Of a stretch of 64,000 bases of DNA, positions 8,670-16,333 are shown in pieces. Source of the DNA: Pedobacter sp. R20-19 (lineage in GTDB: Bacteria; Bacteroidota; Bacteroidia; Sphingobacteriales; Sphingobacteriaceae); assembly GCF_000708265.2 (NCBI RefSeq), contig NZ_JCKI01000002.1, forward strand, positions 124,001 through 188,000. Reading direction: 5' to 3'. Numbering within the stretch: position 1 is the stretch's first letter; each line of letters opens with the position of its first letter. The notes below the pieces were generated by a model that worked only from the letters and a program-made list of their open reading frames with translations, was not told where the DNA came from and made no database searches. The position numbers and the translations under genes are program-made.

Positions 8670-9047
8670 ATGGCAAGGATTTCAGGTATTGATTTACCAA
8701 GAAACAAAAGAGGAGAGATTGGTTTAACTTATATCTACGGAATAGGAAGAACTACTGCACAACGTATCTTAACTACTGCAGGCATCGACTTAAACAAAAA
8801 AGTACAAGACTGGTCTGATGATGAGTTATCAGCAATCCGCACAATGATTAACGATGAAATTAAAGTAGAAGGTGCTTTACGTTCAGAGGTTCAGTTAAAC
8901 ATCAAACGTTTAATGGATATTGGTTGTTACCGCGGTTTACGTCACAGAAAAGGTTTACCATCTCGTGGTCAGCGTACTAAAAACAACTCACGTACTCGTA
9001 AGGGTAAGAGAAAAACAGTTGCTAACAAGAAAAAAGCTACTAAGTAA
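8670..9047 (+). CDS. rpsM: 30S ribosomal protein S13
   Basis: S13 lies in the 30S head and contacts P-site tRNA and L5. The product has 125 residues: [20 protein letters not shown] at the start, the helix-turn-helix region [20 protein letters not shown], and a basic tail rich in Lys and Arg. It is the first gene of the alpha-operon part. A 152-base gap follows before rpsK, longer than usual. Confidence 0.98.
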   Translation: MARISGIDLPRNKRGEIGLTYIYGIGRTTAQRILTTAGIDLNKKVQDWSDDELSAIRTMINDEIKVEGALRSEVQLNIKRLMDIGCYRGLRHRKGLPSRGQRTKNNSRTRKGKRKTVANKKKATK

Positions 9048-9158
9048 TAGATAGATAGGAGAGGTGAGATTACAGATGTGAAAACCATGTCTTTAAAATC
9101 TGCTCAAATCTGGAACAAAAGAGAAAAAGTAGGATACTGAGTATCGGGGTAGAGAAAT

Positions 9159-9193
9159 TCTCATATCTCAAGTCTCATATCTAAAATCTAAAA
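9159..9193. repeat. Five-unit heptad array between rpsM and rpsK
   Basis: Five consecutive 7-base units read TCTCATA, TCTCAAG, TCTCATA, TCTAAAA, TCTAAAA, 35 bases in total, ending just before the rpsK start at 9200. The rest of the 9048-9199 gap has no gene and only weaker similar words. It belongs to the dispersed heptad family. Confidence 0.65.
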
Positions 9194-9199
9194 TAAAAA

Positions 9200-9589
9200 A
9201 TGGCTAAGAGTAAAAAAGTAACAAAAAAACGTATCGTTGTAATTGAGTCTGTTGGACAGGCGCATATCAATGCTACCTTCAATAACATCATCGTTACCTT
9301 AACAAACAATAGCGGACAAACCATTTCATGGTCTTCTGCTGGTAAAATGGGCTTTAAAGGTTCTAAAAAGAACACACCGTATGCAGCTGGTCAAGCAGCA
9401 TCAGATTGCGGTAAAGTTGCGTTTGATTTAGGTTTACGTAAAGTTGAAGTGTTTGTAAAAGGTCCGGGTTCAGGTCGTGAATCTGCAATCAGAACTTTGC
9501 AAGTAGCAGGTATCGAAGTAATGTCTATTAAAGATATCACTCCACTTCCTCACAACGGATGTCGTCCTCCTAAAAAGAGAAGAGTTTAA
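9200..9589 (+). CDS. rpsK: 30S ribosomal protein S11
   Basis: S11 forms part of the 30S platform and the mRNA exit region. The 129-residue product has the family segments [40 protein letters not shown] and the C-terminus [18 protein letters not shown]. Gene order S13-S11-S4-RpoA-L17 is the canonical alpha operon. Confidence 0.98.
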   Translation: MAKSKKVTKKRIVVIESVGQAHINATFNNIIVTLTNNSGQTISWSSAGKMGFKGSKKNTPYAAGQAASDCGKVAFDLGLRKVEVFVKGPGSGRESAIRTLQVAGIEVMSIKDITPLPHNGCRPPKKRRV

Positions 9590-9593
9590 TTAA

Positions 9594-9640
9594 TTTTAAA
9601 GCTAAGAATCTTCGGTTAAAGGCCGAATGATACTTTAAAA
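9594..9640 (+). promoter_or_regulatory. Structured leader upstream of rpsD
   Basis: An outer stem TTTTAAAG (9594-9601) with CTTTAAAA (9633-9640) encloses an inner stem TTCGG (9611-9615) with CCGAA (9623-9627). The structure ends 10 bases before the S4 ATG, where it could hide the start site. S4 represses its own mRNA in E. coli and B. subtilis, so an S4 autoregulatory leader is plausible. This is an inference from position and folding. Confidence 0.45.
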
Positions 9641-9650
9641 CAGAAAAAAA

Positions 9651-10259
9651 ATGGCAAGATATACAGGCCCAAAATCAAAAATCGCCCGTAAATTCAGAGA
9701 ACCAATCTTCGGTCCTGATAAGGTGTTAGACAGAAAAAATTATCCTCCTGGGCAACATGGCTCATCAAAAAGAAGAGGAAAACAATCTGAATATGCTATC
9801 CAGTTAATGGAGAAACAAAAAGTAAAATATACTTATGGTGTATTAGAAAAACAGTTCAGTAACTTGTTTAAAAAAGCATCTTCCCGTGCGGGTATTACCG
9901 GTGATAACTTACTTCAGTTATTAGAAGCACGTTTAGATAATACAGTTTACCGTTTAGGTATTTCAACAACCCGTTCTGGTGCACGCCAGTTAGTTAGCCA
10001 TAAACACGTTACTGTGAATGGTGAAGTTGTAAATATCCCTTCATATCAGTTAAAAGCTGGTGATGTGGTTGCTGTTCGTGAAAAATCGAAATCTTTAGAA
10101 TCAATTAGTAACTCAGTTGCAGGGAGAACAATTAATAAGTTCGCTTGGTTAGAGTGGAACGCCAGTGAATTAACCGGTAAGTTCTTAACCTATCCACAAC
10201 GTGATGAGATTCCTGAAAACATTAAGGAAAACTTAATCATCGAGTTATACTCAAAGTAA
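9651..10259 (+). CDS. rpsD: 30S ribosomal protein S4 (zinc-free form)
   Basis: S4 nucleates 16S rRNA 5' domain assembly. The product has 202 residues, with an S4 RNA-binding domain around residues 92-155 ([34 protein letters not shown]). It contains no cysteine at all, so the N-terminal zinc knuckle of C-plus S4 proteins is missing. A leader structure precedes it and a terminator-like hairpin follows directly, which isolates it from rpoA. Confidence 0.98.
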   Translation: MARYTGPKSKIARKFREPIFGPDKVLDRKNYPPGQHGSSKRRGKQSEYAIQLMEKQKVKYTYGVLEKQFSNLFKKASSRAGITGDNLLQLLEARLDNTVYRLGISTTRSGARQLVSHKHVTVNGEVVNIPSYQLKAGDVVAVREKSKSLESISNSVAGRTINKFAWLEWNASELTGKFLTYPQRDEIPENIKENLIIELYSK

Positions 10260-10269
10260 TAAATAGGAT

Positions 10270-10303
10270 AGTTAATTACCTCGAAAGGGTAATTAACTTT
10301 TTT
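10270..10303 (+). terminator. Terminator or attenuator between rpsD and rpoA
   Basis: Perfect 11-bp arms AGTTAATTACC (10270-10280) and GGTAATTAACT (10288-10298) enclose a 7-base loop and run into six T residues. It has the form of an intrinsic terminator, 10 bases after the S4 stop. Because rpoA and rplQ follow on the same strand, it probably works as a partial terminator that lowers rpoA relative to the ribosomal proteins, or rpoA has its own promoter. Confidence 0.75.
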
Positions 10304-10344
10304 CTTGTTACTATATATTCAATAACGAATTTAAAAAAATATAA

Positions 10345-11337
10345 ATGGCAATTTTAGCATTTCAGAAACCAGACAAAGTGATCATGCAGAAATCAACCGA
10401 TTTCGATGGCACATTTGAATTTCGTCCTTTAGAGCCCGGTTTCGGTGTAACAATTGGTAATGCCTTAAGAAGAATATTACTTTCTTCATTAGAAGGTTAT
10501 GCTATTACTACTATTCGTTTTTCAGGAGTTTCTCATGAGTTTTCTACCATGAAAGGTGTTGTAGAAGATTTAACTGATATCATCTTAAACTTAAAACAAG
10601 TTCGTTTTAAGAAAACTGGCGATTCAGGTGATTCTGAAAAAGTTTTCATCATCGTTAATGGTCAAGATCAGTTTAAAGCTGGCGATATCACTAAATTCTC
10701 TAACAACTTTACAGTTTTAAACCCTGAGCATGTAATTTGCAACATGGATAAATCTGTTACTTTGGAAGTGGAATTAACCATCAATAAAGGACGTGGTTAT
10801 GTACCTGCTGAAGAAAATAAAGTTGCTGATGCTGTTGTAGGTGTTATTGCGATCGATTCAATTTATACTCCAATGAAAAATGTAAAATACACGATCGAAA
10901 ACTTTCGTGTTGAGCAAAAAACGGATTATGAGAAATTGGTTTTAGATATCTCTACTGATGGTTCTATTCATCCAGAAGAAGCATTAAAAGAAGCGGCTAA
11001 GATTCTTATCCAACACTTTATGTTATTCTCTGATGAGAACTTAGTATTAGAATCTCAGGCTAAAGAAGAAACTAAAGAAGTTGATGAGGAAATTTTACAT
11101 ATGCGTAAAATCCTTAAAACTGAATTAGTAGATATGGATCTTTCGGTTAGAGCATTAAACTGCTTAAAAGCTGCTGATATTCGTACTTTAGCTGATTTAG
11201 TTTCTTACGATGTTGCTGATATGTTAAAATTCAGAAACTTTGGTAAAAAATCTTTAACTGAGATTCAGGAACTTGTAAAATCAAAAGGTTTATCATTCGG
11301 TATGAACCTGTCTAAATTTAAATTAGACGAAGAATAA
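10345..11337 (+). CDS. rpoA: DNA-directed RNA polymerase subunit alpha
   Basis: RpoA dimerises to start polymerase assembly and binds upstream DNA and activators through its C-terminal domain. The product has 330 residues. The N-terminal domain contains [20 protein letters not shown] and [10 protein letters not shown]. The C-terminal domain contains [24 protein letters not shown] and [14 protein letters not shown] helices. It is intact and of normal length. Confidence 0.98.
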   Translation: MAILAFQKPDKVIMQKSTDFDGTFEFRPLEPGFGVTIGNALRRILLSSLEGYAITTIRFSGVSHEFSTMKGVVEDLTDIILNLKQVRFKKTGDSGDSEKVFIIVNGQDQFKAGDITKFSNNFTVLNPEHVICNMDKSVTLEVELTINKGRGYVPAEENKVADAVVGVIAIDSIYTPMKNVKYTIENFRVEQKTDYEKLVLDISTDGSIHPEEALKEAAKILIQHFMLFSDENLVLESQAKEETKEVDEEILHMRKILKTELVDMDLSVRALNCLKAADIRTLADLVSYDVADMLKFRNFGKKSLTEIQELVKSKGLSFGMNLSKFKLDEE

Positions 11338-11347
11338 AAATAGTTAT

Positions 11348-11382
11348 AAGTCGGAGTCAAAAGCCTTGAGTCCGAAACTTAC
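11348..11382. repeat. Heptad-type repeat between rpoA and rplQ
   Basis: Words AAGTCGG, AGTCAAA, AGCCTTG, AGTCCGA and AACTTAC follow one another at 7-base spacing for 35 bases. The match between units is weaker than in other members, but the size and AGTC core agree with the arrays at 22.3 and 44.7 kb. Confidence 0.45.
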
Positions 11383-11462
11383 CTATAAATAATATTTTTT
11401 CATAGTATATAATTCCCTCAGCTTAATTGCAAAGAGACGGTATATACTTTATAACACTCGAA

Positions 11463-11993
11463 ATGAGACACGGTAAAAAACACAATCACTTAGGTAGAAC
11501 TACCTCACACAGAAAAGCGATGTTGGCTAATATGGCTTCATCACTAATTTTGCACAAAAGAATTACCACAACTTTAGCAAAAGCAAAAGCTTTACGCGTA
11601 TATGTTGAGCCAATTATCACTAAATCAAAAAATGATACTACTCACTCACGTCGTACAGTATTTGCTTACTTACAAGATAAAGAAGTAGTAACTATTTTAT
11701 TCCGCGAAATTGCTGAGAAAGTTGCAAACCGTCCAGGTGGTTATACTCGTATCATTAAATTAAATAACCGTTTAGGTGATAATGCTGAAATGGCTTTAAT
11801 TGAATTGGTAGATTATAATGACGTTTATGGCAAAGATGTAGAAGCTAAAGAAGAGAAGAAAACAACTCGTCGTGGTAGAAGTAAAGCTACTGCTGCTCCA
11901 AAAGCAGAAGAAGCGAAAGCTGAAACTGCTGAAGTTGCTCCAGAAACTACTACTGAAGAAGCGCCTGCTACTAAAGAACCAAAAGGGGAATAA
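11463..11993 (+). CDS. rplQ: 50S ribosomal protein L17 with acidic C-terminal extension
   Basis: L17 lies near the exit tunnel. The ATG at 11463 gives [20 protein letters not shown], the normal L17 start; an upstream TTG at 11427 would add 12 unrelated residues. The ribosomal core ends near residue 120 ([10 protein letters not shown]). After that about 55 residues are low-complexity Ala/Glu/Lys/Thr, making 176 residues in all. Such tails are seen in Bacteroidota L17 and are probably disordered. A terminator follows. Confidence 0.97.
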   Translation: MRHGKKHNHLGRTTSHRKAMLANMASSLILHKRITTTLAKAKALRVYVEPIITKSKNDTTHSRRTVFAYLQDKEVVTILFREIAEKVANRPGGYTRIIKLNNRLGDNAEMALIELVDYNDVYGKDVEAKEEKKTTRRGRSKATAAPKAEEAKAETAEVAPETTTEEAPATKEPKGE

Positions 11994-12016
11994 TATATTC
12001 AACTTTAAAAGTTTAG

Positions 12017-12047
12017 AAAGTCCTGTTCGAAAGATCAGGACTTTTTT
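12017..12047 (+). terminator. Terminator of the ribosomal protein operon
   Basis: AAAGTCCTG (12017-12025) pairs with CAGGACTTT (12036-12044) around a 10-base loop, followed by a T run. It lies 24 bases after the rplQ stop and ends the ribosomal block. Confidence 0.85.
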
Positions 12048-12071
12048 GTTTTCTTGTTATTCTGTTTTGTG

Positions 12072-12434
12072 CTGTCAGATGTTACCATCTGACAGTTGCT
12101 TTAATATTATTAACCTCAATTCGGTTAATATTTATCTTTACTGACCGATTTTTAGCCTGTGAAACTATCGCGATCGTCTTGCTGAATTTATTTTATTGGT
12201 AATTTTCATTGTTTCATAGGTCTAATAGCTACTTCGTGTTCTGCGTCTTTCCTGCTAGATAGACCCTAAAATAAATTTACTCCGTAGCTTTTCGCTTCGC
12301 TACAGGTCAGGGTGACGGCTATGAGCGGAAAATGTCTGCAGAATACTTTTAAAGGAATATTAATAATTGAATTGAGGTTAATAGCATGGAATTAGGAAGG
12401 ATTAAGTTTTTGTGTCAGATATAACATCGGACAC
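12072..12434. repeat. Nested palindromic element (possible MITE or REP composite)
   Basis: From outside inward: CTGTCAGATG/CATCTGACAG, a perfect 10-bp hairpin with a 4-base loop at 12072-12095; a 15-bp arm TATTAACCTCAATTC (12108-12122) whose exact complement GAATTGAGGTTAATA lies at 12369-12383; and a second TGTCAGAT-type hairpin at 12412-12434 with one mismatch. The middle contains a REP-like AGACCCTAAAATAAAT...TCAGGGTGACGG segment (about 12261-12317). No open reading frame and no clear target-site duplication were seen. Confidence 0.45.
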
Positions 12435-12481
12435 CACTATGAATCTATGGAATGAACTCCATAGGCAACATGCTCTCAACT

Positions 12482-12516
12482 AATGAACCATTGACCATTG
12501 ACTATTGAACCAATAA
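12482..12516. repeat. Five-unit heptad array upstream of the GH-like gene
   Basis: Units AATGAAC, CATTGAC, CATTGAC, TATTGAA, CCAATAA follow at 7-base spacing, 35 bases in total. It has the same size and period as the arrays at 9159, 19420, 22317 and 42929. The rest of the 12435-12605 gap shows no gene. Confidence 0.6.
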
Positions 12517-12605
12517 ACCAAACCAACCGAACGTTTCTCTCATTTTTTTATTACATAGCATTATTTCAAGGAGGTATTTATAAATTAGCCTAAAACAAAC
12601 TAATA

Positions 12606-15575
12606 ATGAAATTTAGTCTTTTTTTATTGCTCTGTTTATTCGGGCAGCTATCTCTTAATGCACAAATTATAAAATATACCAATGGCAATAATGCCTGGAA
12701 TCCTGATTCATTGGGTAACCATCGGGTTATGCTTCAATTTACAGGTGAGGGAAAAATTGCGCATGCAAAAATCAATTGGCGCAGGAGGGATGAACATCCT
12801 GAATTAAAAGGGATCATCATTCAGGATGCCAATGGAAAAACTGTTCCGCTTGTAGTTACGGATAAGCTAACCAGAGAAAGTGCCGATGTTTATTTTGAAA
12901 CTTCAGGTGCTGGTAAATATTATGTATACTACCTTGCTTATAAAAACGAAGGTAGAAGTAATTATCCAAAAGGTGTTTATATAAAACCTAAACAGGCTGA
13001 TCAAAGTTGGTTAACGAGAGCAAAACAGGTAGGGGTAAATACCTCGGTTCTAGCGCTCCAATCTATCGACGCTTTTAACTCTTTCTATCCAATGGAAGTA
13101 ATTGCTACCAGTAAGGAAACATCGGCTATAAAAGCTAAATATCCATCTGATGACTTTATTGTTTTTCCTGAAGATAGAATGTATCCTATTAAGATGCAAA
13201 ATGATCTGCCTTACCGCTGGATACAACAAGGGTCTTCAAATTCCTTTATAGGTACAGCAAGTAAAGGCGAGAACTACGCTTTTCAATTAGGTGTATATGC
13301 TTTGAAAGATTTAAAAAATGTTGAGGTTGGCTTCGGCGATTTAAAATCAAGCAACGGAAAAGTAATTTCTTCGAAATACATCAACTGTTTAAATACCAAT
13401 GGAACAAGTTATGATAACAAACCTTTGGTTGAAACGATAAACGTAGCATCAGGTAAAATACAACCGATGTGGATTACTGTAAATATCCCTAAAAATACAA
13501 CTGCTGGTATTTATGCCGGAAAATTTAGGGTCAAGGCCAATGGGAAATCCAAAATAATTGATGTTAAAATTACTATTGGTAGTGAAGTTTTAGCTGATGC
13601 TGGTGTAGGAAAGCCAAATAAACAGACCCGTTTAACCTGGCTAAATTCTACATTGGCACAATCAAATACGGTTGTTGCTCCTTATACATCGCTAACGGTT
13701 GATGGTAATGTAATCTCGCTTTTAGGTAGAAAGTTCGAAATTAATGCAGATGGTTTTCCAAAGCAAATTCAAACGTTCTTCAATTCTGAAATGACGGCCT
13801 ATACAGAAAAGCCCAATAATATTTTATACGAGCCAATTCACTTTCACTTTTATAATACACCTAAAACTCAGGAAAAATTTACTGCAAGCAATTTTCAAAT
13901 CACCAGTAGAGAAGCTGGAATAGTAAAATGGGCTGCATCCAATACTTCGGCTAATCTCCAAATGGATGTTGAAGGTAATTTGGAATTTGACGGATACGTT
14001 CACTATGTAGTAAAGCTTACTGTCTTAAATGATGTGGAGTTTAGTAATGTCGATTTTCACATCCCATTTGATAAGGGTTCTACTAAATATCTGATGGGCT
14101 TGGGTGAGAAAGGCGGGGTAAGACCAGATACGGTAAAATGGAAGTGGGATGTAGCCCATAAAAATCAAGATGCCGTTTGGATTGGGAATGTAAATGCAGG
14201 CTTGTACTACAACTTAAGAGATGAGAACTATGTTCGCCCATTAAATACCAATTTCTATTTGCAGAAACCTTTACTATTACCAAAATCATGGGGCAATGAT
14301 AATAGGGGAGGTATTCAGATCAACGTTAAAGGTAGCTCTATGCTTGCTGATAACTTTACAGGAGCGAGAACAATGAAGAAGGGAGATGTGCTTTATTACA
14401 ATTTTAACTTGTTAATTACTCCCTTTCACTTAATAGATACCGATTTTCAATGGGATAATCGTTTTTATCATAAGTATGGAGATTTAGATTCTATTAAATC
14501 AACAGGTGCAACTGTAGTTAATATTCACCATGCTACGCCAATTAATCCCTGGATCAACTATCCATTTATCGAATGGAAAAAGATGAAGAGTTATATCGAT
14601 AACGCACATTCAAAAGGATTAAAAGTAAAAATTTATAATACTGTTCGTGAACTTTCGAACCATGCCTATGAATGGCCGGCTTTAAGAAGTTTAGGTACTG
14701 AAGTTTATTCTCCAGGTAAGGGTGGTGGTTTTAGCTGGTTACAGGAGCACTTAGATTCTAATTATATTGCTGCCTGGTTTGTGCCTGAGATAAAAGATGC
14801 AGCAATTATCAACAGTGGGATGAACCGTTGGCATAATTATTACGTTGAAGGGATGAATTGGCTTGTGAATAATGTGGGTATTGATGGTGTATATCTTGAT
14901 GATGTAGCTTTTGACCGCATTACAATGAAGCGTATTAAACGTGTATTAACACAAAATAATCACCCTGGAATTATTGATCTTCATTCTGCTAACCAATATA
15001 ATAAGAATGATGGGTTTAATAATAGTGCTATATTATATCTGGAGCATTTTCCTTATCTCAATCGTTTATGGTTTGGTGAATATTTTGATTATCAAGAAAA
15101 TAATCCAGAGTTCTTTTTAACAGAAGTAAGTGGAATTCCATTTGGTTTAATGGGAGAGATGCTGCAGGATGATGGGAACCCCTGGAGGGGAATGATTTAT
15201 GGCATGACGAGCCGACTCGGCTGGTCGGATAAGAGTGATCCAAAACCACTTTGGAAAGCCTGGGATAATTTCGGGATAAAAGGATCTGAGATGATTGGTT
15301 ACTGGAGCGAAAACTGTCCTGTGAAAACTGATCACCCGAAAGTGTTGGCAACTGTTTACAAGAAGCAAGGTAAGACAATGATCGCTTTGGCAAGTTGGGC
15401 AGAGGATGATGTACAGGTTAATTTAACTATTGATTGGAATAAATTAGGCTTAAATGCTGATAAGGCAAAAATCTCAGCTCCAAATATTGATCAGTTTCAG
15501 GTGGCTGGAACTTATCCTGATGGAAAATCTGTTCTTGTTAAAAAAGGGAAAGGTTTGATATTGATTTTGGAGTAG
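12606..15575 (+). CDS. Secreted glycoside-hydrolase-like protein (DUF6067/GH123_N type, tentative)
   Basis: This 989-residue protein begins with a signal peptide (MKFSLFLLLCLFGQLSLNAQ), so it is exported to the periplasm or surface. The N-terminal 350 residues look like beta-sandwich modules. The middle and C-terminal part resembles the DUF6067/GH123 N-terminal family, with segments such as SNVDFHIPFDKGSTKYLMGL and a probable TIM barrel from about residue 600. That barrel includes IDGVYLDDVAFDR with Asp765 and Asp766, a position where related barrels keep catalytic acids. Substrate is unknown; no SusC/SusD pair or regulator adjoins it, so it seems to stand alone. Confidence 0.6.
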   Translation: MKFSLFLLLCLFGQLSLNAQIIKYTNGNNAWNPDSLGNHRVMLQFTGEGKIAHAKINWRRRDEHPELKGIIIQDANGKTVPLVVTDKLTRESADVYFETSGAGKYYVYYLAYKNEGRSNYPKGVYIKPKQADQSWLTRAKQVGVNTSVLALQSIDAFNSFYPMEVIATSKETSAIKAKYPSDDFIVFPEDRMYPIKMQNDLPYRWIQQGSSNSFIGTASKGENYAFQLGVYALKDLKNVEVGFGDLKSSNGKVISSKYINCLNTNGTSYDNKPLVETINVASGKIQPMWITVNIPKNTTAGIYAGKFRVKANGKSKIIDVKITIGSEVLADAGVGKPNKQTRLTWLNSTLAQSNTVVAPYTSLTVDGNVISLLGRKFEINADGFPKQIQTFFNSEMTAYTEKPNNILYEPIHFHFYNTPKTQEKFTASNFQITSREAGIVKWAASNTSANLQMDVEGNLEFDGYVHYVVKLTVLNDVEFSNVDFHIPFDKGSTKYLMGLGEKGGVRPDTVKWKWDVAHKNQDAVWIGNVNAGLYYNLRDENYVRPLNTNFYLQKPLLLPKSWGNDNRGGIQINVKGSSMLADNFTGARTMKKGDVLYYNFNLLITPFHLIDTDFQWDNRFYHKYGDLDSIKSTGATVVNIHHATPINPWINYPFIEWKKMKSYIDNAHSKGLKVKIYNTVRELSNHAYEWPALRSLGTEVYSPGKGGGFSWLQEHLDSNYIAAWFVPEIKDAAIINSGMNRWHNYYVEGMNWLVNNVGIDGVYLDDVAFDRITMKRIKRVLTQNNHPGIIDLHSANQYNKNDGFNNSAILYLEHFPYLNRLWFGEYFDYQENNPEFFLTEVSGIPFGLMGEMLQDDGNPWRGMIYGMTSRLGWSDKSDPKPLWKAWDNFGIKGSEMIGYWSENCPVKTDHPKVLATVYKKQGKTMIALASWAEDDVQVNLTIDWNKLGLNADKAKISAPNIDQFQVAGTYPDGKSVLVKKGKGLILILE

Positions 15576-15591
15576 TTCGTAAGTAAGTATT

Positions 15592-15674
15592 CGTCATTGA
15601 GAGGAGGAACAACAAAGCAACCTCTTCTTCAAGTAAGATTGCTTCATTGGCTGAAAAGCCACCTCGCAATGACG
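15592..15674. repeat. REP-like palindrome, single copy
   Basis: CGTCATTG at 15592 and CAATGACG at 15667 bound an 83-base imperfect palindrome; extended arms (13 bases) differ at one position. The internal words AAGATTGCTTC and GGCTGAAAAGCC match the array at 40.3-40.65 kb. A run of T follows the right arm. It lies between two converging genes and may also help end transcription. Confidence 0.65.
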
Positions 15675-15684
15675 ATTTTTTTTA

Positions 15685-16323
15685 TTATATTTTCACATTC
15701 TGCATGCCATATTGCTTTAACACATCATCTGGCACACCGGTCCATTGATTGGGTGTATTCCCCGCATAACCAATATCTTTTACACCAATTTCAGTTGTAT
15801 AAAAACCAGATGCCGTTAAACTTCTCATCCTATTAAAAAATGTAACTCCGGCCTGTACTTCTGGCTTTGCCTTTTTAGGGTAGGCGATTTCATCAATTAT
15901 AGATATCTGTTGATCAGCAGATGCATCAATAAAAGACTTACTGAACTTGTTAAAGCAGTAAACATCAAGCCATTTCAATCCGCCACGCATAGGGATTTTA
16001 TGTTCTGGAATATCTTTAACAATAAATTCTATAAACTCAGGTACTTTAGCATCAGATGCACTGCCTGATACATTATCTTTAGGAATGATGATGTCTGCTA
16101 AAACAGTTATTGTAGCCATTTCATGTTTGGTAAAATATGTTTCAGCTTTTAATCTTTTATCACGGTCAATCTCCCATTGTTCTCGTCCAGCCTCTTTACC
16201 ACTTTCTTCTTTTGGAACCGCGATATCAGCAGTTTTGCTTTCAGGTTGTTTGCAGGCATCTAATATTACAGAAGTACTAATGGCTGTTAAGCCTAATGCT
16301 TTTATGGAATCACGTCTATTCAT
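15685..16323 (-). CDS. Gluconate 2-dehydrogenase subunit 3 family protein (Tat-type small subunit)
   Basis: The 212-residue product starts MNRRDSIKALGLTAIS, a twin-arginine signal, followed by a possible lipobox ending at Cys24 (ILDAC). The rest matches the gluconate 2-dehydrogenase subunit 3 family, the small (gamma) subunit of membrane-bound FAD sugar dehydrogenases. It lies 10 bases downstream of the GMC oxidoreductase on the same strand. In known enzymes this subunit carries the catalytic subunit across the membrane, and the catalytic partner here indeed has no signal peptide. Confidence 0.82.
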   Translation of the reverse strand: MNRRDSIKALGLTAISTSVILDACKQPESKTADIAVPKEESGKEAGREQWEIDRDKRLKAETYFTKHEMATITVLADIIIPKDNVSGSASDAKVPEFIEFIVKDIPEHKIPMRGGLKWLDVYCFNKFSKSFIDASADQQISIIDEIAYPKKAKPEVQAGVTFFNRMRSLTASGFYTTEIGVKDIGYAGNTPNQWTGVPDDVLKQYGMQNVKI

Positions 16324-16333
16324 ATGGTAATTC

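Noticed and set aside
12566..12576. AAGGAGGT as ribosome binding site of the GH-like gene
   Set aside because: It lies about 30 bases before the ATG, too far for a Shine-Dalgarno, and no alternative start codon lies closer. It is probably coincidental.
15597..15836. 79-codon plus-strand frame after the GH-like gene
   Set aside because: It is built from a REP palindrome and the antisense of the Tat-type small subunit gene, so it is not a credible protein.
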